DNA from: Ohtaekwangia sp036568665
Lineage (GTDB): Bacteria > Bacteroidota > Bacteroidia > Cytophagales > Cyclobacteriaceae
NCBI RefSeq assembly: GCF_036568665.1
Contig: NZ_DATCSD010000081.1
Span: 1-64,000, forward strand
Length of the DNA stretch: 64,000 nucleotides
Direction: 5' to 3'
The notes under the pieces are model-generated. The model was not told the origin of the DNA and did no database searches. It saw only the letters and a list, made by a program, of their open reading frames with translations. A program made the position numbers and the translations under genes. Within the stretch, counting starts at the first letter, position 1. The number at the start of each line of letters is the position of its first letter. Below, in pieces: positions 45,682-53,718 of the stretch.

Positions 45682-47586
45682 ATGAATACAACCCCTGCCA
45701 CCGAAGCTGACATTCTTTTGGTGGAACATAATGACCAGGATTCTCAACTGATTACTGAAACACTGATCAGAAACAAGATCCTGAATCCAACGGTACGGCT
45801 AAAGGACGGAGGGGAATTGCTGGACCTGTTGTTTTCACGCGGTTCGTATGAATTGAAGCCGCTTAAAACACTGCCTAAAGTTATTCTGCTCGATGTAAAC
45901 CTGCCTACCGTAAGTGGCCTGGAAGTAGTAAAGGAACTTCGTAACAACAAGCGCACCCGAAATATACCGGTAATGATTTTTACTTCGCAGGAGAGCGACA
46001 GTGAAGCGTTTGAACGTTACAAGCTGGGAGTTACAGCCTATATCCACAAAAAACTTGATCTTGAAAAATTTGAAGAAGCGTTGCTCCAGGTACAGCTATA
46101 CCTGAAAACGTATCGCATTCTTATACTGGAAGACAACCCCGATGATGCCGAGTTGTTGCTCTACGAGATCGCCTCATTCAACATACAGCTTGTATCTAAA
46201 ATAGCGAGCAACAAAGAAGAATATATACAGGCACTCGATACGTTTGATCCGGACGTGGTGATAGCAGATTTTAATATACCACCCAACTTCAACGCAATAC
46301 AGGCGATCCGTATACTGCGAAAGAAAAATCCGCGCGTACCCTTTATACTCATCTCGGGAGGATTGACGGAAGAATTTGCCGCGGGCTGTTTGAGCGAAGG
46401 TATAGATGACTATCTGCTTAAATCAAACCTGAAGCGTTTTCCGATCAGTCTTACCAATATGCTTCGGAAGAAGAAAGCAGAAGATGAAAAAGATCTTGCC
46501 GTGCAGTTGCTAAAACAAAGCGAAGAGCGTTATCGTGAAATTATTGAAACTGCACAGGAAGGTATATGGGTGCTCGATGCGCATAACCAAACCATCTTTG
46601 TAAACAAGCGACTGGCAGAAATGCTGGAATATAGTGAAGGAGAAATGATGACCAAATCCTTCTTCCGGTTTATGGATGAAGAAGATCGTGCTACATCCAT
46701 CGAACATTTTAAAACACTGGGTAAAGGAAAAAAGATACAGCTTGAAATAAAGCTCAACTCCAAGTCGGGCAAAAAAGTGTGGACGTCTATATCCGGGAAC
46801 CCGCTCTATGGTAAAGATGGCCACTATACCGGTGCGTTTGGTATGATCACTGATATCACGGCATTGAAGACCGTGCAATTCAGTCTCGAATCGAAAGTTA
46901 CCGAACTCAATGCATTTTTATATCATACTTCGCATGTGCTGCGAGGCCCGGTATCATCCAGCCGCGGACTGATCAATGTATTGAACATGGTATCGCAGGA
47001 TACGGAAGAGAAAGAGTTTCTAAAAATGCTGGATGATTGCAATGTAGAAATGATAACGATGCTGGAAGAACTCACGCGCATTTCTACGCTATACTATAAG
47101 CCGATGCTATCGGAGAAGATTGATTTTCGTGAAGTAGTACAGGATGCGATCAACGATCTGCGCGAATACCCAGGGAGTGACAAAACGCATTACTCCATTT
47201 TTGTAGATGAGCACATTGATTTTGTTGGCGATCCGTTTGTGCTGCGCCCTGTCTTTGTATCGTTGTTTAAAAATTCCATTGCCTATTCCAACGATGCACG
47301 CGAGTGCCATATCTATATAACAGTAACAAAAAAGAATAAATCAGTGCGGATCGATGTGGCCGATAATGGAGATGGTATATCACCGGAGTTTCAGCATCGC
47401 GTGTTCGATATGTTTTACCGGGCCCATAAAAAAGCAAGAGGCCCCGGGCTGGGTCTCTATATTGTAAAGCATATTGCCGAACGGATGCAAGGCCATGTTT
47501 CCCTGCGAAGTGAAGCGGGAAAGGGCACAACGGTTACACTATCGGTCCCTCTATCCTCCAGTACCGCTGCGGCCCCCCTCACTTAA
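45682..47586 (+). CDS. REC-REC-PAS histidine kinase
   Basis: A 634-residue soluble protein with two N-terminal receivers (about 8-140 and 146-265), a PAS domain (about 280-400), HisKA with LYHTSHVLRGPVSS (His near 416) and an ATPase domain with LFKNSIAYSNDA, DNGDGI and GLGLYIV. Receiver 2 has a complete acidic pocket (LEDNPDD). In receiver 1 it reads VEHNDQD, so the second acidic residue is His; its acceptor (LLDVNLP) and Lys remain. Receiver 1 may be weakened or always-on. Together with the two genes before it, it forms a plus-strand phosphorelay unit. Confidence 0.93.
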   Translation: MNTTPATEADILLVEHNDQDSQLITETLIRNKILNPTVRLKDGGELLDLLFSRGSYELKPLKTLPKVILLDVNLPTVSGLEVVKELRNNKRTRNIPVMIFTSQESDSEAFERYKLGVTAYIHKKLDLEKFEEALLQVQLYLKTYRILILEDNPDDAELLLYEIASFNIQLVSKIASNKEEYIQALDTFDPDVVIADFNIPPNFNAIQAIRILRKKNPRVPFILISGGLTEEFAAGCLSEGIDDYLLKSNLKRFPISLTNMLRKKKAEDEKDLAVQLLKQSEERYREIIETAQEGIWVLDAHNQTIFVNKRLAEMLEYSEGEMMTKSFFRFMDEEDRATSIEHFKTLGKGKKIQLEIKLNSKSGKKVWTSISGNPLYGKDGHYTGAFGMITDITALKTVQFSLESKVTELNAFLYHTSHVLRGPVSSSRGLINVLNMVSQDTEEKEFLKMLDDCNVEMITMLEELTRISTLYYKPMLSEKIDFREVVQDAINDLREYPGSDKTHYSIFVDEHIDFVGDPFVLRPVFVSLFKNSIAYSNDARECHIYITVTKKNKSVRIDVADNGDGISPEFQHRVFDMFYRAHKKARGPGLGLYIVKHIAERMQGHVSLRSEAGKGTTVTLSVPLSSSTAAAPLT

Positions 47587-47659
47587 CATACCAAACTATT
47601 TAAACAAACAACCCAAACTATATATACTGATCAAACAAACAACGCACAAGCTATATATA
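47587..47659. repeat. Two direct copies of an AAACAAACAAC...CTATATATAC unit
   Basis: Copies at about 47602-47628 and 47633-47660, offset near 31 bases, fill the gap between the two convergent kinases. No hairpin like those at other convergent pairs is seen here. It may be a simple duplication. Confidence 0.5.
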
Positions 47660-50587
47660 CTACTTCACTGTGCTATATTTACCGATCTTCGCTTTCAACT
47701 CATCCGGATTGAACGGCTTGCTGATAAAATCATTCATCCCCATTTCCACCACTTTATCGCGCATGCCATTCATCGCAGATGCTGTTAATGCTATGATCGG
47801 TATATCTCTGAAGTATTTCTCTTCCATTAAACGAATCTGGTGCGATGCCTCATAGCCATCCATACGCGGCATTTGCAAATCCATAAACACCATGTTAAAC
47901 GATTTGCTTCTGATCATATCAATCGCTTCCAGTCCGTCATTGGCAATCTGCACCTGCACACCCCACTGCTCCATAAAATTGGTAGCCACCAGCTGATTGA
48001 TCTTGTTATCTTCTACCAGCAACACTTTTATCTGTTTACCGGTAAGCGACTGGCCCGTGTCTGCTGTAGCGCCAGCGGCTGCTATATCTTCACCTTTCTC
48101 GAAGAGTAATTGAAACGAGAAGGTAGAACCTTTACCTGGTTCGCTCTCCAGTTCAATGTGGCTGTCCATCAGTTCGAGTAAACCTTTCGTGATGTTCAAT
48201 CCAAGACCCGTTCCGCCAAAGCGCCTGGTAATATCATTGTCTGCCTGCGAAAATTGTTCGAATATCTTTCTCAGTTTATCCGGTTCTATACCTATACCGG
48301 TATCTTTCACTTTAAAGAGCATGCGTGTTTTACCCTTCTCCTCTCCCAACGCTGTAACGGAAAAATCCACTGAACCATGCTCGGTAAATTTGATTGCATT
48401 GCTAAGCAGGTTGGTAACAATCTGCGACAAGCGTACGGTATCGCCTTTTACAAATACCGGCAATGACGGATCGTATGTAAAGTGAAGGCCTATCTGTTTT
48501 TCCTGCGCACGCATCTCCAGCATCTGGCGTGTATCCGAAAGCATGTCCTGCAAATTGAAGTTAATCGACTCCAGCACAACCTTACCCGCTTCAATCTTGC
48601 TGAAGTCCAGTATATCATTAATGATCGTGAGCAGATTTTGCCCCGAGAATTTCAAGAGGTCTAAACGCTCGCGCTGATCTTCACGCGGATCGTTCTGCAC
48701 GAGTAAATTGGTGAGACCTATAATGGCATTCATCGGTGTTCGGATCTCATGACTCATCATCGACAGGAAGAGGCTTTTCGCTTTGGTAGCTTCTTCTGCT
48801 TTCTCCTTGGCGATCTGCAATGAAGCTTCAAACTCTTTTCGCTTCGATATATCTCTGGCAGAAGTCTGAAAGCCGATCATGTCGCCTTCATCATTGTAGA
48901 ACGGGTGGGCGTTCGATTCCAACCACACAAACGAACCATCTTTTCGAATCGCCCTATATTCTACCGTTGCTGATTTACCACTAAAGATCACCGACTGAAT
49001 TACTTCTTTTACATATACTTCATCTTCCGGATGTATATTATCATACGGAGAATACCCTACCATTTCTTCGGGCGTATAGCCCAGTATATCTTTTACCGAA
49101 GGAGATATAAATGTGCGTGTAGCCGCATCGTCAATCCGGAATAAAGTTACCAGGTCTTTCGAGTTGCGCGAGAGCAGGCGGTATAACTCTTCACTCTCCT
49201 GCAGTTTCTCGTTTACTTCTTTCAGTTCGGTTATATCGTGCGTAGTGCCTATATATCCCTGCAGGTTTCCATTTTCATCCTGCATCTCTACGCCTTCACT
49301 GATCACCCAGCGAACACCTCGCTGCGGATTTACAAAACGAAATTCGATAACAAATTTTCTGGCGCCTGCTACAGCAACCGCCCACTCGGCCAATACTTTG
49401 TGGCGATCGCCCGGATGTATAACCTGCATCCAGCCTTCTCCTTTTGCTTCATGCTCCGATATACCGGCAATCTCACACCATCTTTTGTTCACATAGGTGC
49501 AGAGCCCGGCAGCATCTGTTTGAAAGATACCTACCGGAGCATTTCCCGCCAGTAATCTGAATCTCCGCTCACTTTCTGCACGCTTTATATCTATTTGTTT
49601 CAGCTCCGTTATATCGCGGGCTATAACACTTACTTTATATACTCTTCCATGTTCATCAAACAGCATGCGCACACTTTGGCCAACCCATATCTCTTCACCG
49701 GTTTTGGTGATCATCAGAAACTGGAAGTAACTGCTGCTTTGCAGATTCCTGCGCTGCGATTTATAAAAGTTCATTAACTGCTGCTGGCAATTGGGATGCA
49801 CCAGCTCCCAGTATTTCATTTGCAGCAGTTCATCTTTACTATAGCCCGATATACGTTCCATTACCGGGTTAACAAAAACAAAATTTCCGTTGGGATCTAA
49901 TTCATAGATCAGATCCGGAGCATCTTCTACCAACTCGCGATACTGACGCTCGCGAATCTCCAGGTGATCCTGCAGCATCTGTATATGATCGAGATTACTG
50001 CGTATCTCTTCTTCCGTTGCCAGTAACTCCTGGTTGAGTACATTTAACTGATAGTTTGATTCCTCCAGATTTTTTGCTTTCACATCCATTTCGGAGATCA
50101 CATACTTCAATTCAATCTGCTTGGTAACATTATTGGCCAACGTGCGTAAACCTGTAAGCTGAAAATCGTTCAGCTCTTTCGGTACGCGATCCATTACACA
50201 CAACGTTCCGATTTTATATCCCTCTGAAGTTATGAGTGGCATGCCTGCATAGAAGCGCACACCCGGCTCACCGGTTACCAGCGCACTGGTAGCAAAGCGC
50301 AGATCTTTCGTAGCATCAGCCACTATAAGTATATCATCCTGTAATATAGTATAGGCACAAAAGGCCTGCTCACGCGGAGTCTCCTGTATATTCAGGCCAA
50401 CACGCGCCTTGAACCATTGGCGCTCATCATCTACAAGACTTATAACACACATCGGGGTTCCACAGATACTCGCGGCTAACGTTACTATATCATTCAGGTC
50501 CTGTTCATCCCTGGTATCAAGGATGCGAAATTTACGGAGGGCATCCAGCCGGCCAGTCTCACAAGCATTCGAAAGAGGGATATTCAT
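47660..50587 (-). CDS. GAF-PAS-PAS-PAS hybrid histidine kinase with C-terminal receiver
   Basis: A 975-residue soluble hybrid kinase. Order: GAF (about 10-165, FCAYTILQDDILIVADATKD), coiled coil, PAS (about 215-330), PAS (about 340-460), PAS (about 465-590), HisKA with SMMSHEIRTPMNAI (His near 612), ATPase (LLSNAIKFTEH, DTGIGI, GTGLGLNI) and receiver (about 855-973, LLVEDNKIN, FMDLQMPRMDG, KPFNPDEL). A hybrid kinase needs an HPt protein to relay phosphate, and one lies 24 bases upstream at 50612. Start: ATG at 50587; a TTG two codons earlier is in frame. Confidence 0.95.
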   Translation of the reverse strand: MNIPLSNACETGRLDALRKFRILDTRDEQDLNDIVTLAASICGTPMCVISLVDDERQWFKARVGLNIQETPREQAFCAYTILQDDILIVADATKDLRFATSALVTGEPGVRFYAGMPLITSEGYKIGTLCVMDRVPKELNDFQLTGLRTLANNVTKQIELKYVISEMDVKAKNLEESNYQLNVLNQELLATEEEIRSNLDHIQMLQDHLEIRERQYRELVEDAPDLIYELDPNGNFVFVNPVMERISGYSKDELLQMKYWELVHPNCQQQLMNFYKSQRRNLQSSSYFQFLMITKTGEEIWVGQSVRMLFDEHGRVYKVSVIARDITELKQIDIKRAESERRFRLLAGNAPVGIFQTDAAGLCTYVNKRWCEIAGISEHEAKGEGWMQVIHPGDRHKVLAEWAVAVAGARKFVIEFRFVNPQRGVRWVISEGVEMQDENGNLQGYIGTTHDITELKEVNEKLQESEELYRLLSRNSKDLVTLFRIDDAATRTFISPSVKDILGYTPEEMVGYSPYDNIHPEDEVYVKEVIQSVIFSGKSATVEYRAIRKDGSFVWLESNAHPFYNDEGDMIGFQTSARDISKRKEFEASLQIAKEKAEEATKAKSLFLSMMSHEIRTPMNAIIGLTNLLVQNDPREDQRERLDLLKFSGQNLLTIINDILDFSKIEAGKVVLESINFNLQDMLSDTRQMLEMRAQEKQIGLHFTYDPSLPVFVKGDTVRLSQIVTNLLSNAIKFTEHGSVDFSVTALGEEKGKTRMLFKVKDTGIGIEPDKLRKIFEQFSQADNDITRRFGGTGLGLNITKGLLELMDSHIELESEPGKGSTFSFQLLFEKGEDIAAAGATADTGQSLTGKQIKVLLVEDNKINQLVATNFMEQWGVQVQIANDGLEAIDMIRSKSFNMVFMDLQMPRMDGYEASHQIRLMEEKYFRDIPIIALTASAMNGMRDKVVEMGMNDFISKPFNPDELKAKIGKYSTVK

Positions 50588-50611
50588 ATGCAAATGATTT
50601 ATAGGGCAGCG

Positions 50612-51031
50612 TTAAGGAATAACGTGCAGCATGGCTCTCGCTTCTTCCATCAACGTCTCGTGCGATACAATCAACATACCGATACGATCCATAAATTCAG
50701 TTGTGTTAATCTGCGTGGCACTGGCATCTTCGAGGCTAACGATCTCTGCATACAACGAGTCGACACATAACAACGAGGTAGAAGATTTCAGTTTATGCAG
50801 TAAACGTTCTGTGCGGAAAGCATCATGTATTGCTACAACGTTTTGTAATTCTCCCAGCAACGGAGGTGTAAATTCTACAAAAGCTTTTAACAGTTCCGCT
50901 TTGATATGATCAGACCCACCTGTGAGACGATTGAACTTTGCAGCATCGAGCAGGCGATAATCCTGAACAGCAACTTCCACTTTCGGTGCATTAACGATAA
51001 CGAAACGGCTGGCAGATTTGTTTGAGTTCAT
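50612..51031 (-). CDS. HPt-domain phosphotransfer protein
   Basis: A 139-residue helical protein. The phosphotransfer helix reads RLLHKLKSSTSLLCVDSL, matching the HPt pattern His-x-Leu-Lys-Ser-Ser. The flanking helices (HIKAELLKAFVEFTPPLLGEL and the acidic C-terminal helix) fit a four-helix HPt bundle. It lies directly upstream of the hybrid kinase on the same strand, so the phosphate path hybrid receiver to this His to a regulator (NarL-type at 52653 or the lone receiver at 53350) is the natural reading. Confidence 0.82.
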   Translation of the reverse strand: MNSNKSASRFVIVNAPKVEVAVQDYRLLDAAKFNRLTGGSDHIKAELLKAFVEFTPPLLGELQNVVAIHDAFRTERLLHKLKSSTSLLCVDSLYAEIVSLEDASATQINTTEFMDRIGMLIVSHETLMEEARAMLHVIP

Positions 51032-51183
51032 ATTGTTTGTGTTTGGATGTTCGTGTCAATTGATAAGCAAAGTTGCACATTGGTAAGCTTGATAAAATCA
51101 GGTTTCAGCGGATTTGAAAAAAATCAGGAAGAGCTTTTCAAACATCAGCATTTCCCTGATAGAATATCCGGAAAAACCCTACA
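51032..51183 (-). promoter_or_regulatory. Regulatory repeat, copy 1
   Basis: GGATTTGAAAAAAATCAGGA (51110-51129) is identical to 51996-52015. An ATCAG...CTGAT pair (51144-51160) and a degenerate form of the TAAGG/CCTTA element (about 51166-51182) follow. It lies between the kinase stop (51184) and the HPt gene. Confidence 0.6.
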
Positions 51184-51984
51184 TCATGCTTTGAGATTGG
51201 GTATCCACACAAAGAAACTTGTTCCATACCCTTCTTCCGAGTTAACGGTTATACTTCCTCCCATCTTGCGCAGCACTTCGCTTACTATATACAACCCGAT
51301 TCCGGTGCCCCGCGATTGTTGCGACCCGCGATAAAACAACTGAAAGATATTCTGCTGCACTTCCTGCGACATGCCTATACCATTGTCCAGTACTTTTATA
51401 TGGCAGCCGGTGTCGTTCACGCGCACAGTAACATCTATATACTTATCCGCTTTCGATGCATCGTTAAACACGAGTGCATTTATAATAAGTTGCAACATTA
51501 CCAGGTTCAATCGCTCCAGGTCAGTATATAGCACGGTGTGCTGTGTAATGTTTTTAGAGAATCGTATACCTTTTTCTTCTGCCTCTTGTGCATAGCGCAA
51601 TAAAACATCTTCAACTATCATCGTCATAGATACGGGTTCAATAATAAGTTCCTTCCTGGAATTAGCGAGGAAGCGTTCTAAATCATTCAGCAGCGATTCC
51701 ATTTTACTCACCGTTTTCCGGATCAGGTCCAGATGTTGTTGCGGCTCGTACGATGCATCGGCCTGCTGATGTTGCAACAGATTTACCAGGCCCGTGATCG
51801 ATTTTAACGGAGCGCGCATGGAATGTGAACAGCTATAGAGAAATTTATCAATCACTCCTTTTGCTTTTGTCAGCTCTTCACCGAGTATTTCTCCTGACTT
51901 TTTTTCCATAATCATAGACATTTCGTGCTGGCCTTGTAACTGAATTGGTAGACCAAATTTCTGCATTGCATTACTGGTATACAT
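51184..51984 (-). CDS. Soluble histidine kinase
   Basis: A kinase of about 266 residues: a short N-terminal part, HisKA with LYSCSHSMRAPLKSI (His near 53) and an ATPase domain with LIINALVFND, DNGIGMS and GTGIGLYIV. No sensor domain is present, so the GAF protein just upstream may be its input. The frame is open to 52053, but bases 51996-52045 belong to a repeat that is non-coding in its other copies, so I prefer the Met at 51984; later Met codons are also possible. Confidence 0.88.
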   Translation of the reverse strand: MYTSNAMQKFGLPIQLQGQHEMSMIMEKKSGEILGEELTKAKGVIDKFLYSCSHSMRAPLKSITGLVNLLQHQQADASYEPQQHLDLIRKTVSKMESLLNDLERFLANSRKELIIEPVSMTMIVEDVLLRYAQEAEEKGIRFSKNITQHTVLYTDLERLNLVMLQLIINALVFNDASKADKYIDVTVRVNDTGCHIKVLDNGIGMSQEVQQNIFQLFYRGSQQSRGTGIGLYIVSEVLRKMGGSITVNSEEGYGTSFFVWIPNLKA

Positions 51985-51995
51985 CGGGATGAAAC

Positions 51996-52045
51996 GGATT
52001 TGAAAAAAATCAGGAGTATATATCAGCACGTAAGGGAAATCCTTA
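51996..52045 (-). promoter_or_regulatory. Regulatory repeat, copy 2, built around a stop codon
   Basis: The inverted repeat TAAGGGAAATCCTTA (52031-52045) contains the stop codon of the GAF gene. The 20-base block GGATTTGAAAAAAATCAGGA (51996-52015) follows towards the kinase gene. Same arrangement as copy 3. Confidence 0.65.
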
Positions 52046-52543
52046 CAAGACAAGAAGTTTCTTCTTGGTTTCGAGGTGGATGGTGATAAGCCGGCTAAGT
52101 ATACCGAGCGACTGGATTTGTTCGCCTGAGAATTTACGGGGTTTTGTATCGGTGAGCCCTATTACTCCAATAACGGCACCTTCGCCATTAATGACGGGCA
52201 TGCCTGCTAAAAATCGCATAACGGGTTGATCGAGCACCTGCGGATTGAATTTATAGAGCGCATGTTTCAGCGTATCTTCGATCTCGATATAATTTTCGTT
52301 GCGTACTAAAGATTGCCATAACTGCGCGCGCTCTTCGGAGAGTATATTTCCGGCAGCAGCCACTACCGATAATTCCGGAGTACCAAAAAAACAGATCACC
52401 ACGGATGTGGTGCGGCTCATATTGATAGCCAGGTGCACAATTTCGCTGAAGAACGGCTCGTGCAAACTGTCTTTCTCTATATACGACAGTAGTTGTATGA
52501 GTTTTTGATCGGGTACTTCGTTTAATTCTGCCATGACTGCCAT
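52043..52543 (-). CDS. GAF-domain protein
   Basis: A 166-residue soluble single-domain protein. The GAF fold is supported by IVHLAINMSRTTSVVICFFG, VMRFLAGMPVINGEGAVIGVIGLTD and the closing IQSLGILSRLI helix. It resembles the N-terminal GAF domain of the hybrid kinase at 47660. It lies upstream of the sensor-less kinase and may supply its signal input in trans. The ribosome site AAGGAAG before the ATG at 52543 is partly inside a hairpin (52548-52570). Confidence 0.85.
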   Translation of the reverse strand: MAVMAELNEVPDQKLIQLLSYIEKDSLHEPFFSEIVHLAINMSRTTSVVICFFGTPELSVVAAAGNILSEERAQLWQSLVRNENYIEIEDTLKHALYKFNPQVLDQPVMRFLAGMPVINGEGAVIGVIGLTDTKPRKFSGEQIQSLGILSRLITIHLETKKKLLVL

Positions 52544-52547
52544 TCTT

Positions 52548-52570
52548 CCTTTGTTTTAGAGTAACAAAGG
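52548..52570 (-). promoter_or_regulatory. Hairpin overlapping the ribosome binding site of the GAF gene
   Basis: CCTTTGTT and AACAAAGG pair perfectly (8 bp) around a 7-base loop, ending 5 bases before the start codon. On the minus-strand message the AAGG of the ribosome site AAGGAAG falls in the stem, so folding could limit translation. Confidence 0.5.
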
Positions 52571-52606
52571 TCGGCAGCAGCCGAGGGTGAACAGACAGGG
52601 ATAAAA

Positions 52607-52655
52607 TGATTTTTAAAAATCAGCAAAATCCTGATATATGTAAGGGAAAACCTTA
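52607..52655 (-). promoter_or_regulatory. Regulatory repeat, copy 3, built around a stop codon
   Basis: TGATTTTTAAAAATCA (52607-52622) is a perfect 16-base palindrome. ATCAG...CTGAT (52619-52635) and TAAGGGAAAACCTTA (52641-52655) follow; the latter contains the NarL regulator's stop codon. Confidence 0.65.
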
Positions 52656-53327
52656 GCGCGGAGGATTTTTCCGCTCCAGCGCATATCGCACGAGTTGCGC
52701 TGTGCTGGAAAGCCCCAGCTTATCCTGTATATGAAGTTTATGTGTTTCAACTGTTTTTACACTGATGAATAATTCCTCGCCTATCTGTTTCAAACTTTTT
52801 CCTTCGGCAATCAAGGCAAGCACCTCTTCTTCGCGCCTGGAGAGCACACTGTTCTTAGGGCGATCGCCTTTCTCACTCACATCGTTGTCTTTCAATTTTG
52901 CAGCAGAAGAGAAGTCATCAAATACCAGTGATGTAACATCTGCACCGAAGTATTTCTCTCCTTTCATAACACTGCGTATCGCCTTCAACAAAATGTCTGC
53001 ACTGCTGTCTTTGTTAAGGTAGCCATCCATACCGCTGCGAAGACCAGCCCGTATAAAATCTTTATTTACTTCGCTCGACAGCAGGATCACTTTTATATTG
53101 GGATTTTGTTCTTTGATCCAGCGTGTGGCTTCAATGCCCGTCATGCCTTTCATAACAATATCCATCAGCACTATATCGGGCGAAAGCTCGGTGGCCATGT
53201 TGATCGCTTCTTCTCCGCTATCCATACTTTTTAAAATTTCCACTTCGCCAGTTTCGCGTAACAGTGAAACGATACCCTGCCTTACCAGGCCGTGATCATC
53301 AACAACAATTGCTCGTATAGAACTCAT
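52653..53327 (-). CDS. NarL/LuxR-family response regulator
   Basis: A 224-residue DNA-binding regulator. The receiver (about 3-120) has the acidic pair in VVDDHGLVRQG, the acceptor Asp near 56 (VLMDIVMKGMTG) and Lys in YLNKDSS. The LuxR-type helix-turn-helix (about 158-215) reads LSRREEEVLALIAEG...ISVKTVETHKLHIQDKLGL. This is the only DNA-binding output in the whole signalling locus, so it is the likely end point of the surrounding kinases. The inverted repeats that follow its own gene and the next two are candidate binding sites. Confidence 0.95.
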   Translation of the reverse strand: MSSIRAIVVDDHGLVRQGIVSLLRETGEVEILKSMDSGEEAINMATELSPDIVLMDIVMKGMTGIEATRWIKEQNPNIKVILLSSEVNKDFIRAGLRSGMDGYLNKDSSADILLKAIRSVMKGEKYFGADVTSLVFDDFSSAAKLKDNDVSEKGDRPKNSVLSRREEEVLALIAEGKSLKQIGEELFISVKTVETHKLHIQDKLGLSSTAQLVRYALERKNPPR

Positions 53328-53349
53328 GTACTCTTAACTAAATTATATA

Positions 53350-53718
53350 TTAATGGTCCAGTATATCTTTTATAGCCGTGTGCAAATCATCCAGTGAGCA
53401 GGGCTTCTTGATAAAAGCCTTCACATTCAGGCTCAGGGCGTGTGCTTCATTTTCCTGTGGAGGTTTGGCAGAAAATATAGCAACCGGTATATCTTTCAAT
53501 GCCTGGTTGTGCATGATCTTTTCGATCAATGCAAAGCCATCGACCTTGGGCATAACAAGATCGGTAATGATCAGATCAGGTTTGTAGGTTGCAAGTTTTT
53601 TATAGGCTTCGTATCCATTCGCGCAAGGCTCCACTTCATAACCTTCCATCATCAGAAAATCGCTGACATGCTGAAGCAGATCATGCGTATCTTCTACTAC
53701 CATAATTTTCTTAGGCAT
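53350..53718 (-). CDS. Single-domain response regulator
   Basis: A 122-residue lone receiver (CheY-like). Acidic pocket MVVEDTHDLLQ, acceptor Asp in IITDLVMPKVDG, switch residue in IFSAKPP and Lys in IKKPCSL are all present. Its start overlaps the stop of the large kinase at 53711 by 8 bases (ATGCCTAA), so it is translationally coupled and the likely first target of that kinase. Confidence 0.94.
   Translation of the reverse strand: MPKKIMVVEDTHDLLQHVSDFLMMEGYEVEPCANGYEAYKKLATYKPDLIITDLVMPKVDGFALIEKIMHNQALKDIPVAIFSAKPPQENEAHALSLNVKAFIKKPCSLDDLHTAIKDILDH

Noticed and set aside
52043..52053. Start of the histidine kinase at 52053, overlapping the GAF gene
   Set aside because: The first 20 or so codons are made of a repeat that is non-coding at its other copies; a later Met is more likely.
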